The notes under the pieces are model-generated. The model searched no databases. It worked only from the letters and a program-made list of their open reading frames with translations, and was not told the origin of the DNA. From the NCBI GenBank assembly GCA_963816545.1, contig CAWFLE010000003.1, positions 88,262 through 152,261 of the forward strand: 64,000 nt of DNA, written 5' to 3'. The stretch comes from Albimonas sp963816545 (GTDB lineage: Bacteria; Pseudomonadota; Alphaproteobacteria; Rhodobacterales; Rhodobacteraceae). Every line of letters begins with the position of its first letter. Position 1 is the first letter of the stretch. A program made the translations under genes and the position numbers. Shown here in pieces: positions 46,020-55,982 of the stretch.

Positions 46020-46287
46020 CGGAGGGCCTTATATGGTCCATCTTCCGCAGGATGCGACCCCGGGCGGACCGGCAAAGGAAAGGCCGCCGCGCGGGGGGGA
46101 TCGCGCGGCGGCCCGCTTCCATCCGGTCCAAGGGGGGCTGAGACCCGGACGGAAACTCCGCGACCCGAAGACGCCTGCAAGGCAGGCCGCACGCTCCGGG
46201 TGCTCTCTTTCGAACACGCGCCGCACGCAAAGGTTCCGCGGCCGACCCGCCTTTTCGCAGGCCTCGCGCGCGGCTACTGTCGCCGCC

Positions 46288-47801
46288 ATGTCCCTGTTCG
46301 ACGATCCCGGCCCCGAGGCCCAATCCGCCCCCGGCAACCTGCCGGAACTGTCGGTGTCCGAGCTTTCGGGCGCCGTCAAACGCGCCATCGAAGGCGGCTT
46401 CTCCCGCGTCCGCGTGCGGGGCGAGGTCGGGCGCGTCTCGCGCCCCCGCTCGGGCCATATCTACCTGGACCTGAAGGACGATCGCGCCTGCCTCGCCTCC
46501 GTGGTCTGGAAGGGCAACGCCGCCCGCCTCTCGGTCCAGCCCACCGAGGGCGACGAGGTCGTGGCCACCGGCCGCCTCACCACCTTCCCCGGCCAGTCCA
46601 AATACCAGTTGATCATCGAGGAGATGGCCCTCGCCGGCATCGGCGCGCTTCTCGCGAAGCTCGAACGCCTCAAGAAGGAACTGGAGGCCGAGGGCCTGTT
46701 CGACGCCGCCCGCAAGCGCCCCCTGCCCTACCTGCCCGAGGTGATCGGCGTGATCACCTCCCCCTCCGGCGCCGTGATCCGGGACATCCTGCACCGGCTG
46801 GCGGACCGATTCCCCCGCCGCGTCCTCGTCTGGCCCGTCGCGGTCCAGGGCGCCGCCTGCGCGCCCGAGGTCGCCCGCGCCATCCAGGGCTTCAACGCGC
46901 TCTCCCCGGACGGCCCCGTCCCCCGCCCCGACGTGCTGATCGTCGCCCGCGGCGGCGGCTCGGTCGAGGACCTGTGGGGCTTCAACGAGGAGATCGTGGT
47001 CCGCGCCGCCGCCGCCTCCCGCATCCCCCTGATCTCGGCGGTGGGGCACGAGACCGACACCACCCTGATCGACTACGCCTCCGACCGCCGCGCCCCCACG
47101 CCCACCGCCGCGGCGGAACTCGCGGTCCCCGTCCGCGCCGACCTTCTGGCGACGCTCGGCGCGCTGGAGGAACGCCGCCGCCGCGCCGCCGCCCGCGGCC
47201 TGACCGACCGCGGAGAGCGTCTGCGCGCCCTCTCCCGCCTTCTCCCCCGCCCGGAGCAGATGCTGGCCGACCGCGCCCAGCGCCTCGACGTCCTCTCGGA
47301 CCGCCTCCCCCGCGCGCTGGCGGGCTTCGTCGGCGTGAAGCGCAACGCGCTCGCCCAGGGCCCCGCCGGCCGCTTCTCCCCCGCCCTTCTGCGCACCCTC
47401 GTCGCCCACAAACGCGCCGACCTGCGCGCCCTGCGCCTGCGCCCCGCCCGCCTCACCGCCGAGGTCGCCCGCCGCCGCGAGGCGCTCGCCGCCCTCGACC
47501 GCCGCCTGACCCGCTGCGGCGCCGAGGCGCTGCGCGCGCCGCAGGAGCGTCACGCCCGCGCCGCCCGCCTCCTGGAATCGCTCAGCTACAAGAGCGCGCT
47601 TGACCGCGGCTACGCCGTGATCCGCCATGACGGCGCCGTCGCCCCCCGCGGCGCGGCCCTGCCCGCCGGCGCGCTGCTGGAGATCGAGTTCGCCGACGCC
47701 CGCCGGACCGCCGTCCTCGACGGCGAGCCCCGGCCGAGGCGCCCCCGCGCAAGCCCGCGCGCAGGACCAAGCCGAAGCAGGCCGACCTCTTCGGCGAATG
47801 A
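46288..47801 (+). CDS. xseA: Exodeoxyribonuclease VII large subunit (frameshift near the end)
   Basis: Large subunit of the single-strand-specific nuclease ExoVII, about 504 residues. N-terminal OB fold (LPELSVSELSGAVKRAIEGG, VRVRGEVGRVSRPRSGHIYL, DLKDDRA), catalytic region VIGVITSPSGAVIRDILHRL, DVLIVARGGGSVEDLWGFNE and ISAVGHETDTTLIDYASDRR, then the APTPTAAAELAVP helix and long coiled coil. The C-terminal YKSALDRGYAVIRH is typical. A one-base shift near 47735 hides the true end, AEAPPRKPARRTKPKQADLF. ATG 46288 (MSLFDDPGPEAQS). Confidence 0.95.
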
Positions 47802-47812
47802 CGGAGGAAGCG

Positions 47813-48109
47813 ATGTCCGAGAAGAAGGGCTACTGGATCGCCCATGTCCACGTGAACGACCCCGAGCGCTACAAGCTCTACGTCTCCGGCGCCGCCCCGG
47901 CGTTCGAGCGATACGGCGCGAAGTTCCTCGTCCGCGGCGGCGAGGTCTCCGAACTGGAGGGCGCGCTCGGCCGCGAACGCAACGTGGTGATCGAGTTCGC
48001 GAGCTACCGGACCGCGCTCGACTGCTATCACTCGGACACGTACCAGGAGGCGATGAAGCACCGCCAGGCGGCCTCCGAGGGGATGCTCAGCATCGTCGAA
48101 GGCGCCTGA
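47813..48109 (+). CDS. DUF1330 family protein
   Basis: A 98-residue ferredoxin-like dimeric alpha/beta-barrel protein. KGYWIAHVHVNDPERYKLYV, FLVRGGEVSELEG, ERNVVIEFASYRTALDCYHS and YQEAMKHRQAASEGMLSIVE are the DUF1330 pattern. Chosen start ATG 47813 with GGAGGAAG immediately upstream; another ATG at 47798 overlaps the xseA stop. Family members are widespread and of unknown function. Co-directional with and close behind xseA. Confidence 0.92.
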   Translation: MSEKKGYWIAHVHVNDPERYKLYVSGAAPAFERYGAKFLVRGGEVSELEGALGRERNVVIEFASYRTALDCYHSDTYQEAMKHRQAASEGMLSIVEGA

Positions 48110-48243
48110 CGGCAAACCCGAAAGCGGCCCGTGCGGAGGTGCTCCGCCGGCCGCAGGAAGGTCTCCCGCCGAGACCCCCTGTCAACGTCGGCATTTCCGC
48201 CGTGGCGCGAGACCGGGACCGGCGCGCGGGGGTCGGCCCGCAG

Positions 48244-48343
48244 GTTTCGCAGCGAAACACCGGGCGCCCGCCGCGGACGATCAGAACGTTTCGCAGCGAA
48301 ACACGGCGCCGCCCCGGTACATCAAAGCGTTTCGCAGCGAAAC
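48244..48343. repeat. Array of three identical 15-base palindromes
   Basis: GTTTCGCAGCGAAAC occurs at 48244-48258, 48288-48302 and 48329-48343, 44 and 41 bases apart, between convergent genes. Each is a 7-bp inverted repeat around a single A and is extended by CA or CG on the flanks. The same word is at 28100-28114. The spacers differ. Function unknown; possibly protein-binding sites or REP-like units. Confidence 0.85.
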
Positions 48344-48352
48344 ATCGGCCGC

Positions 48353-48742
48353 TCAGACCCCGAGATCCGGTCCCGGACAATCCAGCGGCGCCCGCTCCCG
48401 CGACGTCTCCTCCAGCGCCAGCCCGGCCGGCCAGTCCCCCTGGCGGGCGCGCAGGCGGTCCCGCTCGAAGAACACGTCCCAGCACTTCTCGCCGGTTTCG
48501 GGGTCGTAGAGGAAGCAGATCAGCCCGTCCTCCCGCGCCCGCCAGCGGCCCTCGACGCATTCGCCCGCCATGTCCCGCCACAGGACCGAGCCGCCGGGGA
48601 AGTATTGCTCCGACCCGAAGGGTTCGCCCATCAGGCCGTAGTGGAGGGTCCAACCCTCCACCTCCGCCGCGAAGCCGGCCCCGTCCAGCGGCTGGGCCGC
48701 CGCGGGGGCGGTCAGCAGCAGAAAGGTCGCCAGCGCCCTCAG
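48353..48742 (-). CDS. Small secreted protein of unknown function
   Basis: About 129 residues. RALATFLLLTAPAAAQ is a signal peptide; the mature part has AEVEGWTLHYGLMGEPFGSE, SVLWRDMAGECVEGRW and EDGLICFLYDPETGEKCWDV with four Cys. Such short proteins are common in Rhodobacterales, function not known to me. No ATG, GTG or TTG is available at the right place: the only plausible start is CTG 48742 overlapping the ferredoxin stop (CTGA), so either a rare start codon is used or the sequence has an error in what should be ATGA. Confidence 0.7.
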   Translation of the reverse strand: MRALATFLLLTAPAAAQPLDGAGFAAEVEGWTLHYGLMGEPFGSEQYFPGGSVLWRDMAGECVEGRWRAREDGLICFLYDPETGEKCWDVFFERDRLRARQGDWPAGLALEETSRERAPLDCPGPDLGV

Positions 48743-49059
48743 ATCTGCTTCTCCGGCATCTGCACCCGCAGCCCCTCCAGTTCCGGCGTCACCTTGAGCT
48801 GGCAGGTCAGCCGCGAAGTCTCCTTCGGCTCCCAGGCGAAGTCGAGCATGTCCTCCTCCATCGCCTCCTTCTCGGGCAGCTTGGGATACCAGTCCTTGTC
48901 CACATAGACATGGCAGGTGGAGCAGGCGCAGGCGCCGCCGCAATCCGCCTCAATGCCCGGAACGCCGTTGTCCCGCGCGCCTTCCATGACCGTCAGGCCT
49001 TCCTCAACGTCGACGACATGCTCTTTGCCGCCATGCTCGACATAGGTGATCTTGACCAT
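48739..49059 (-). CDS. [2Fe-2S] ferredoxin, adrenodoxin type
   Basis: A 106-residue electron carrier. Cluster ligands Cys40, Cys46, Cys49 (in DCGGACACSTCHVYV) and Cys86 (in RLTCQLKV) have the spacing of vertebrate-type ferredoxins; MLDFAWEPKETSRLTCQ is also typical of FdxB/adrenodoxin-like proteins of alphaproteobacteria that serve P450s or Fe-S assembly. ATG 49059 start MVKITYVEHGGKEH. Overlaps the small secreted protein gene. The partner enzyme is not in the window. Confidence 0.95.
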   Translation of the reverse strand: MVKITYVEHGGKEHVVDVEEGLTVMEGARDNGVPGIEADCGGACACSTCHVYVDKDWYPKLPEKEAMEEDMLDFAWEPKETSRLTCQLKVTPELEGLRVQMPEKQI

Positions 49060-49124
49060 TCAGGCCTCCCGGAAGTCGATCTCTGGAGGCCGTCTTACGG
49101 AACCGGAAAGCCTCGCGCCAGCCC

Positions 49125-50537
49125 TCACTCCGCCGCCGTGGCGCCGAGCTTCGGGGCCGTCCGCTCCAGCCGCCGCACGTAGAGCCACCCCAGCGTCCCC
49201 GCCATCACCCCCGCCAGCGCCAGCGCCGCGGCCTGGGCGTAGATCACCTGGCTCGCCGTCCCCGTGGCCGCGCCGAAGACCAGCAGCATCACCGGCACGG
49301 CGGCCGCATCCCGGCTCCAGTTCACCGCGGTGCTCCACAAGGGCCGGCCCAGCGAGTTGAACGCCGCCACCGCCACGAAGGCCGCGCCGGCGAACAGGAA
49401 CGCCCCCGCGCCGTAGGTTCCGAAGGCGTGGACCACCTCCGCCCCCTCCGCGGACAGGCTGAACCCCGCCGCGATCCAGTCCGAGGCGCCCCACAGGATC
49501 GCCCAGGTCGCCCCGACATACACCGCGCAGAAGATCAGCGCGTCGCGATAGGTCTCCCGCACCCGGTCGAACCGCCGCGCCCCGTAGTTCTGCCCCACGA
49601 TCGACCCGATCGCGCCGGACAGCGAGAAGATCCCCGCGAAGGCCAGCACCGTCATGCGGCTGACCACCGCCCAGCCGGCCACCGCGCTCGGCCCGTGGGA
49701 GGAGATCGCGGCCGTCAGGATGAAGTTGGCGAAGGGGGTCGAGAGCTGCGTCAGCGAGGACGGGACCGCGATGCGCAGGATCGCCCGCACGTCCCCCTTC
49801 ACCGCCCGCCAGGTCGGCCGCGCCACGATATCATGCAGCAAGACCGAATAGCGGAAGCCCATGAATGCGGTCACCAGCCGCGTGGTGCCCAGCCCCAGCG
49901 CCGCCCCGGTGATGCCGAGGCCCAGTCCCGGCAGGCCCATCACGTCGTCGAAGATCAGGAAGGGCGCCGTCAGCGCCACCACCACCCCGGCCGAGAACGT
50001 CACCATCATAGCCCGCCGCGCGTCCCCCATCGCCCGCAGCACCGAGGAGCCGAGCATCCCGAAGGTCATCAGCGGCAGCGTCGGCATGGTGATGAGCAGG
50101 AAATGCGCCGCCTCGTCCAGCACGTAGTCCTCGGCGCCCAGCACCCGCAGCAGCGGATAGCGCACCAGCGTCAGGATCACGGCCATGGTCGCGAAGAACC
50201 CCGCCGCCACCGTCATCACCGACCCCGCGATCCGCCGGGCCGCCGGCCGGTCGCGCGCGCCGAAGGACCGGCTCACCAGCGCCGTGCAGGCGATGCCGAA
50301 GCCCATCCCGAGGCTCACGGTGAAGAACTGGATGGTCCAGGCGTAGCCGACCGCGGAGGTCAGCCGCTCGTCCCCCAGCATCGAGACGTAGAGCAGCGTC
50401 ACGAAGTCCACGAGGAACATGAAGGTCAGGCCGAGCGAGCCCGTGAGCGTCATCACCGCCACATGGCGCATGGTGGCGCCGCGGGTGAAACGCCCGTGCT
50501 CGGACGCGGCCGGAAGGGGCAGGTCCAGATCGGCCAT
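49125..50537 (-). CDS. MATE family efflux transporter
   Basis: A 470-residue membrane protein with twelve helices. MATE hallmarks: the N-terminal half with LGLTFMFLVDFVTLLYVSML and GMGFGIACTALVSRSFGARD, the second half with QLSTPFANFILTAAISSHGP, then LSGAIGSIVGQNYGARRFDR, the repeated Q/S-x-x-GARxxR motif in each half. ATG 50537 (MADLDLPLPA); an upstream ATG is less likely. It probably exports drugs or cationic metabolites using Na+ or H+. A dispersed palindromic repeat lies just upstream of the start. Confidence 0.93.
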   Translation of the reverse strand: MADLDLPLPAASEHGRFTRGATMRHVAVMTLTGSLGLTFMFLVDFVTLLYVSMLGDERLTSAVGYAWTIQFFTVSLGMGFGIACTALVSRSFGARDRPAARRIAGSVMTVAAGFFATMAVILTLVRYPLLRVLGAEDYVLDEAAHFLLITMPTLPLMTFGMLGSSVLRAMGDARRAMMVTFSAGVVVALTAPFLIFDDVMGLPGLGLGITGAALGLGTTRLVTAFMGFRYSVLLHDIVARPTWRAVKGDVRAILRIAVPSSLTQLSTPFANFILTAAISSHGPSAVAGWAVVSRMTVLAFAGIFSLSGAIGSIVGQNYGARRFDRVRETYRDALIFCAVYVGATWAILWGASDWIAAGFSLSAEGAEVVHAFGTYGAGAFLFAGAAFVAVAAFNSLGRPLWSTAVNWSRDAAAVPVMLLVFGAATGTASQVIYAQAAALALAGVMAGTLGWLYVRRLERTAPKLGATAAE

Positions 50538-50558
50538 GTCAGCGCCGCGGGCCGGTGC

Positions 50559-50609
50559 GGAAGCCCCCACCCCGGCCCTCCCCCGCAGGCGGGGGAGGGA
50601 GGCGCCCGG
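50559..50609. repeat. Dispersed C/G palindromic repeat, copy 2
   Basis: Reverse-oriented near-identical copy of the element at 27343-27393; the centre reads CCTCCCCCGC-AG-GCGGGGGAGG. Located between the MATE and MFS genes on the minus strand, where the stem could attenuate or end the MFS transcript. Confidence 0.65.
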
Positions 50610-50655
50610 GCCGAAGGGCGCGAAGGCGCCCGGGGGAGAGCGCGAGGGTCACCGT

Positions 50656-51918
50656 TTATTCCGCCGGGGCGACCGGCGCGGAAGGCGCGGGCATCGCGGT
50701 CGGGGGACGGGAGAACAGGGTCTCGCGCCCCTCCTCGGGGTGGCGGGGGATCAGGGTGGCGAGGCCGAGCGAGATGAACGCGAGCGCGACCGCGAGGATG
50801 AAGACCGCCTGCGGTTCGATCAGCCAGAGGTAGCCGAGCGCCGCGGGCAGGAACACCGCCGCGATGTGGTTGATGGTGAAGGCCACCGCCGCCGTGGGCG
50901 CGATGTCGCCCGGCGCCGCGATCTTCTGGAAGTAGGTCTTCTGCGCGAAGGCCATGGCGAACAGCAGGTGGTCTATGACGTAGAGCGTCGCCGCCATCTC
51001 CCACGACCAGTCGAAGATGTAGAGCCCGGCATAGAGGGCGAAGACCGTCGCGAGCCCCGTATATTCGATCATCAGCGCCGTCCGCTCTCCGAACCGCTGC
51101 ACCATGCGCCCGATCAGGGGCGCGAGCAGCATGTTGGCGGAGTAGTTGATCAGGAACAGCGCCGTGATCTCATGGACGTGGAAGCCGTATTTCTCCACCA
51201 TCATGAAGGCGGCGAACACGACGAAGATCTGCCGCCGCGCGCCCGCGAAGAACTGGAGCGTGTAATAGAGCCAGTAGCGCCGCCGCAGGACCATCTTCTT
51301 GAGCTGGGGGTTCGGCGCCTCCCACTGCGGATAGGCGAAGCGGGCGAACAGCGCGACCCCGATGGTGGCGGCCCCGCCGCAGAGATAGACGAAGTTGTAG
51401 CTGAGATCGAACGCCTTCCACGCCCCCACGATCAGCGCATAAGCCACCAGCGAGGCGCCCGAGGCCGCCGCCAGCACCCAGCCGAGCACCTTGGGCGCGT
51501 CCGCCTTCTTCAGCCACTGAAGCTGGAGGGACTGGTTCACCGTCTCGTAGTAGTGGAAGCCGAGGCTGCCGATGAAGGTGGTGATGAGCAGGCCGCCGAA
51601 GGTCGGGAACCAGGCGGTGACCGCCGTGGCGCAGCCCAGCGCCAGCAGCGACAGGATCGCGAGCGTCTGCTCCCGCACCAGCAGGATCACGGCGATCACG
51701 CCGATGGCGGCGAAGCCCGGGATCTCCCGCACCGTCTGAAGCCAGCCGATGTCCGAGCCGTCGAAGCCCGCCGCCTCGATCACGAAATTGTTGAGCAGCG
51801 CGTTCCAGGTTGCGAAGGCCAGCGGCATCCCCGCGGCCATGAGCACCAGGAGCCCCACCGGACGCTGCCAGGCGGGGAATCGCGGAGCCTCGGCGATCGG
51901 GACGGGAGCGCGCTTCAT
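50656..51918 (-). CDS. MFS transporter
   Basis: A 420-residue permease with twelve predicted helices, of the major facilitator type. N-terminal VGLLVLMAAGMPLAFATWNA, DIGWLQTVREIPGFAAIGVI; central MVLRRRYWLYYTLQFFAGAR and QIFVVFAAFMMVEKYGFHVH; C-terminal AAVFLPAALGYLWLIEPQAV. It belongs to a group of uncharacterised Rhodobacterales MFS proteins; the GARRQIFVVFAAFMMVEKYG block is conserved in that group. Substrate unknown. ATG 51918 follows a GGAGG-like site (CTCCTTATGAAG side). Confidence 0.85.
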   Translation of the reverse strand: MKRAPVPIAEAPRFPAWQRPVGLLVLMAAGMPLAFATWNALLNNFVIEAAGFDGSDIGWLQTVREIPGFAAIGVIAVILLVREQTLAILSLLALGCATAVTAWFPTFGGLLITTFIGSLGFHYYETVNQSLQLQWLKKADAPKVLGWVLAAASGASLVAYALIVGAWKAFDLSYNFVYLCGGAATIGVALFARFAYPQWEAPNPQLKKMVLRRRYWLYYTLQFFAGARRQIFVVFAAFMMVEKYGFHVHEITALFLINYSANMLLAPLIGRMVQRFGERTALMIEYTGLATVFALYAGLYIFDWSWEMAATLYVIDHLLFAMAFAQKTYFQKIAAPGDIAPTAAVAFTINHIAAVFLPAALGYLWLIEPQAVFILAVALAFISLGLATLIPRHPEEGRETLFSRPPTAMPAPSAPVAPAE

Positions 51919-52023
51919 AAGGAGGCCTTACCCCCATCCACGGATTCTGGCGAGCGAATTCGGCGCCCTGAAACGCCAAGGGCCGCCCGGAGGCGGCCCT
52001 GTCATCTGCGCGGCTGGCCGGGA

Positions 52024-52923
52024 TCAGGCCGTGCGGCGACGCCAGCCCATCAGGCCCAGCCCGCCGAGCCCGAGGCCCAGCAGCGGCAGCGCGGCCGGCA
52101 CCGGCACGTCGGAGGTGACGCTGCCCTCGGCCGCCAGCAGCATGTTGATCTGCGTGGTCGTGTTCGGGGCGAGCGTCAGCGTGATGAAGCGCAGCGTCTC
52201 GTCCGTGCTCTGGTCGAGGCTGAACTCCGGCGCGTTGTAGTACGAGTCGGTGAAGATGTTCCCCCAGCTCGAGTAGGCGCCGGTCCCGGTGCGGTTGCGG
52301 CGCTGCGCCTGGAACGTGCCGCCTGCGAAGCCGGCATCCTTCGCCGAGTCGAAGCTCAGGGTCGGGTCGAGGCTGTAGATGAACGCCAGGTCGATCGTCT
52401 GGGTGGACCCGGTGTCGTTCTTGAAGGTGGCGTTGATGCTGGTGTTTTAAGCGCCGCCCCACAACGCGGAGTCGCCGCCGGACCCATCGGCGGAGCCCGA
52501 GACGGTCATGCTGACGTAGCCGAGCGTCGTGTAGGCCGCCGGAACCCCCGAATAGGCCGGCTTCACCATCAGGGTGTTGATGTCGAAGTCGAGAGACGTG
52601 GCGCCGACATCCGCGTAAGTCTTGGTGAACGCGTTGTAGTTGCCCGTCGAGGTCTGGACCGTGCCGCTGTTGAACATGCCCGTAGTCGAGGTCTTCACCC
52701 GGGAAGTGACCTGCCCGCCGCCCGTGTAGGTCCCGTCGATCTTCGTGCCAGCCAGGGGCGCCAGGTCGTTGTTGATGCCCGTGTAGCCCGTGTAGTCGTA
52801 GCGGACGCCCATCAACATCACGCTGTCGACCGAGAAGCTCGCCACTGCGAATGCCGCCTGCGGAACCGCCGCTGCAGCTCCCACCAACGCCAGACTGATG
52901 ATCCCCGACTTCAGGCTGCGCAT
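52024..52923 (-). pseudogene. VPLPA-CTERM sorted exported protein, interrupted by an in-frame stop
   Basis: Exported beta-rich protein of about 299 residues. Signal peptide SLKSGIISLALVGAAAAVPQ with AAFA cleavage, then a Ser/Thr/Gly-rich body. The end is a PEP-CTERM-like sorting signal of the VPLPA class: VPVPAALPLLGLGLGGLGLM followed by GWRRR, a membrane helix with basic tail recognised by exosortase. A TAA codon at 52447-52449 lies in frame; the same frame continues (TSINATFKNDTGSTQTIDLA) without shift to the C-terminal signal. So the gene is cut by one codon: nonsense mutation or base error. MRSLKSG start at 52923 follows GGAGAAG. Role likely in extracellular polysaccharide or surface matrix. 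Confidence 0.85.
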
Positions 52924-53121
52924 TATCTTCTCCATCCCACTCGGCGATTCCGACCGCGCCACAACGCGCGCTGGCCGTCGCCATGCGTCCCACACTCATC
53001 AGTAAGTTATCAGACGTTAATCCAGCTGCAAAGCCGCAATTTCCCCAAGGGCCGCGTCAACCTCGCCCACGCGCGGCGGTTCCCTCTTCTCGCGGGAAAG
53101 TTTCGCCTGTAAACGCCGCGC

Positions 53122-54501
<1,380 letters not shown>

Positions 54502-54522
54502 CTAAGAAGGCGCGGAGGAGCG

Positions 54523-55053
54523 TCAGGCTTTAGAGCGCGGCCTATGCTTCTGCCAGACTGCCTCCATATCCAAGTTCGGCACTTTCTTCTTCAGGTGGTC
54601 GAGCGCTTTGGGCGAGTACCGCTTGTGGTACTGCCTTCCAACAGATATTAATTTGTAGCATGAATCATCATTTTGAAGCCCAAGTTCGGTTATGGCCGCT
54701 AGCGTTTTCGGCTGAGTCATCTTCATTTTTCTTGCGAGATCGCGCAGACCTAGCGAGTAATAGTCAAGCTCATTCACACGCTTGATTGCAACGACTGCGC
54801 CAGAAGGCGACCCCTCCTGAATAATAGTTATGGGAACACCCTCTTTTTTAAAATTCGCAGGCCAATCTGAAAACCATCGCCAGATGTATCGAAGTCAATT
54901 GAAGCAACGCCGGGGAAAAGCGTGCACCAATCGGTACCATTTTTGACCTTTGAACAGAGCTTATCTAGCTCAGCAGGACTAGGCTGCGAATTCTCACCGG
55001 TGACAGCCCCCTCCAATATCGCCATTCCACGCAGCTTTGCCCGCGCGTTGAGG
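54523..55053 (-). pseudogene. Truncated gene of unknown function, lower GC
   Basis: Gene remnant cut by the IS66 end at 55053, so its 5' part is missing. The visible protein has RAKLRGMAILEGAVTGENSQ, GTDWCTLFPGVASIDFDTSG and, after an apparent one-base shift near 54847, EGVPITIIQEGSPSGAVVAI, then YYSLGLRDLARKMKMTQPKT and QYHKRYSPKALDHLKKKVP. The last part looks like a winged helix that binds nucleic acid. I do not recognise the family with certainty. The segment is clearly AT-richer than the rest of the window, a sign of recent transfer. If ATG 55025 is a true start, a complete but short protein could be made. Confidence 0.6.
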
Positions 55054-55127
55054 GTAAGCGCGACGCCGACCACCTCCTGCCGCTTCTGATCTGAGCGAGC
55101 CATTCTGCGTGCGGATGAGCGCGGGAG

Positions 55128-55571
55128 GTGTTGGCTTTGGAACGAGACGGCGAAGAGGGCGTCCATTTGGGCGGTTCGTCGGGCGGTGGGATTTCGCGGC
55201 TGGAGGTGATCGAGGGGCCGACTGGGCGTCGGCGGCGGACGAAGGCGGAGCGGGCGCGGATCGCGGCGGAGAGCTTGATGCCCGGAGCCAAGGTGGCTGA
55301 TGTCGCCCGCAGGCATGGCACGACGCGCTGGCAGGTTTACGACTGGCGCAGAAAGCTGCGGATGGGTGAACTGGTCGTGCCCGCGAGCGTAGCGGCATTG
55401 CCGATGTTCGCGGAACTCGTCGTCGAAAGCGCGGCAGCGGAGGCGCCCTTGGCCCACGCGACGTCCGGCGTGGAGATCGTCGTCGGCGATGTCGTGATCC
55501 GCGTCGGGTCCGGCGTCGAGGAGGGGCTGTTGATGCGGACGATCCGGGCAGCGCGGGCGGCGGCATCGTGA
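55128..55571 (+). CDS. tnpA: IS66 TnpA
   Basis: Helix-turn-helix protein of 147 residues, required with TnpB for IS66 transposition. LEVIEGPTGRRRRTKAERAR, then MPGAKVADVARRHGTTRWQV and YDWRRKLR form the IS3/IS911-type DNA-binding domain. The start codon is uncertain (GTG 55128). The stop overlaps the tnpB start in GTGA. Confidence 0.88.
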   Translation: MLALERDGEEGVHLGGSSGGGISRLEVIEGPTGRRRRTKAERARIAAESLMPGAKVADVARRHGTTRWQVYDWRRKLRMGELVVPASVAALPMFAELVVESAAAEAPLAHATSGVEIVVGDVVIRVGSGVEEGLLMRTIRAARAAAS

Positions 55572-55921
55572 TCGGCCAAGGTGGGGCGGGGAAGGTCTTC
55601 GTGGCGACGCGGCCGGTGGACTTCCGGAAGGGGATCGACGGGCTGGCGCTGGCGGTGCAGGAGATGTTCGGGCTCGATCCGTTCTGCGGCGCCGTCTTCG
55701 TGTTCCGCTCGAAAGGGGCGGATCGCATCAAGCTGCTGGTCTGGGACCAGACCGGGATGGTGCTCGTTCACAAGCGCCTGGAAGGCGGCAAGTTCGTCTG
55801 GCCTCGGGTGCGGGACGGGGTGATGCGGATGTCGTCGGCGCAGTTGGCGGCGCTGTTCGAGGGACTGGACTGGCGGCTGGTGAGACCGGAGCGGGCGCGG
55901 CGTCCGCAGGCAGCCGGGTGA
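55568..55921 (+). CDS. tnpB: IS66 TnpB (Orf2)
   Basis: A 117-residue accessory protein of IS66 elements (unrelated to IS200/IS605 TnpB). VFVATRPVDFRKGIDGLALA, VFVFRSKGADRIKLLVWDQTG and FVWPRVRDGVMRMSSAQLAA are the family pattern. Starts with GTG overlapping tnpA. Intact. Confidence 0.92.
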   Translation: MIGQGGAGKVFVATRPVDFRKGIDGLALAVQEMFGLDPFCGAVFVFRSKGADRIKLLVWDQTGMVLVHKRLEGGKFVWPRVRDGVMRMSSAQLAALFEGLDWRLVRPERARRPQAAG

Positions 55922-55982
55922 TCATGGGGCAAGCCGCTGTTTTTGCTGGCCGGAACCGGTCCAGAGTGATTCAATCCTGCGC

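Noticed and set aside
46033..46287. Upstream extension of xseA by 85 codons
   Set aside because: The XseA family starts at MSLFDDPG; the extension has no ribosome site and overlaps the asd-xseA intergenic repeats region side.
48244..48343. CRISPR array
   Set aside because: Only three 15-base units, palindromic, with spacers of 26-29 bases and no cas genes; the same unit also stands alone at 28100. More like a dispersed palindrome family.
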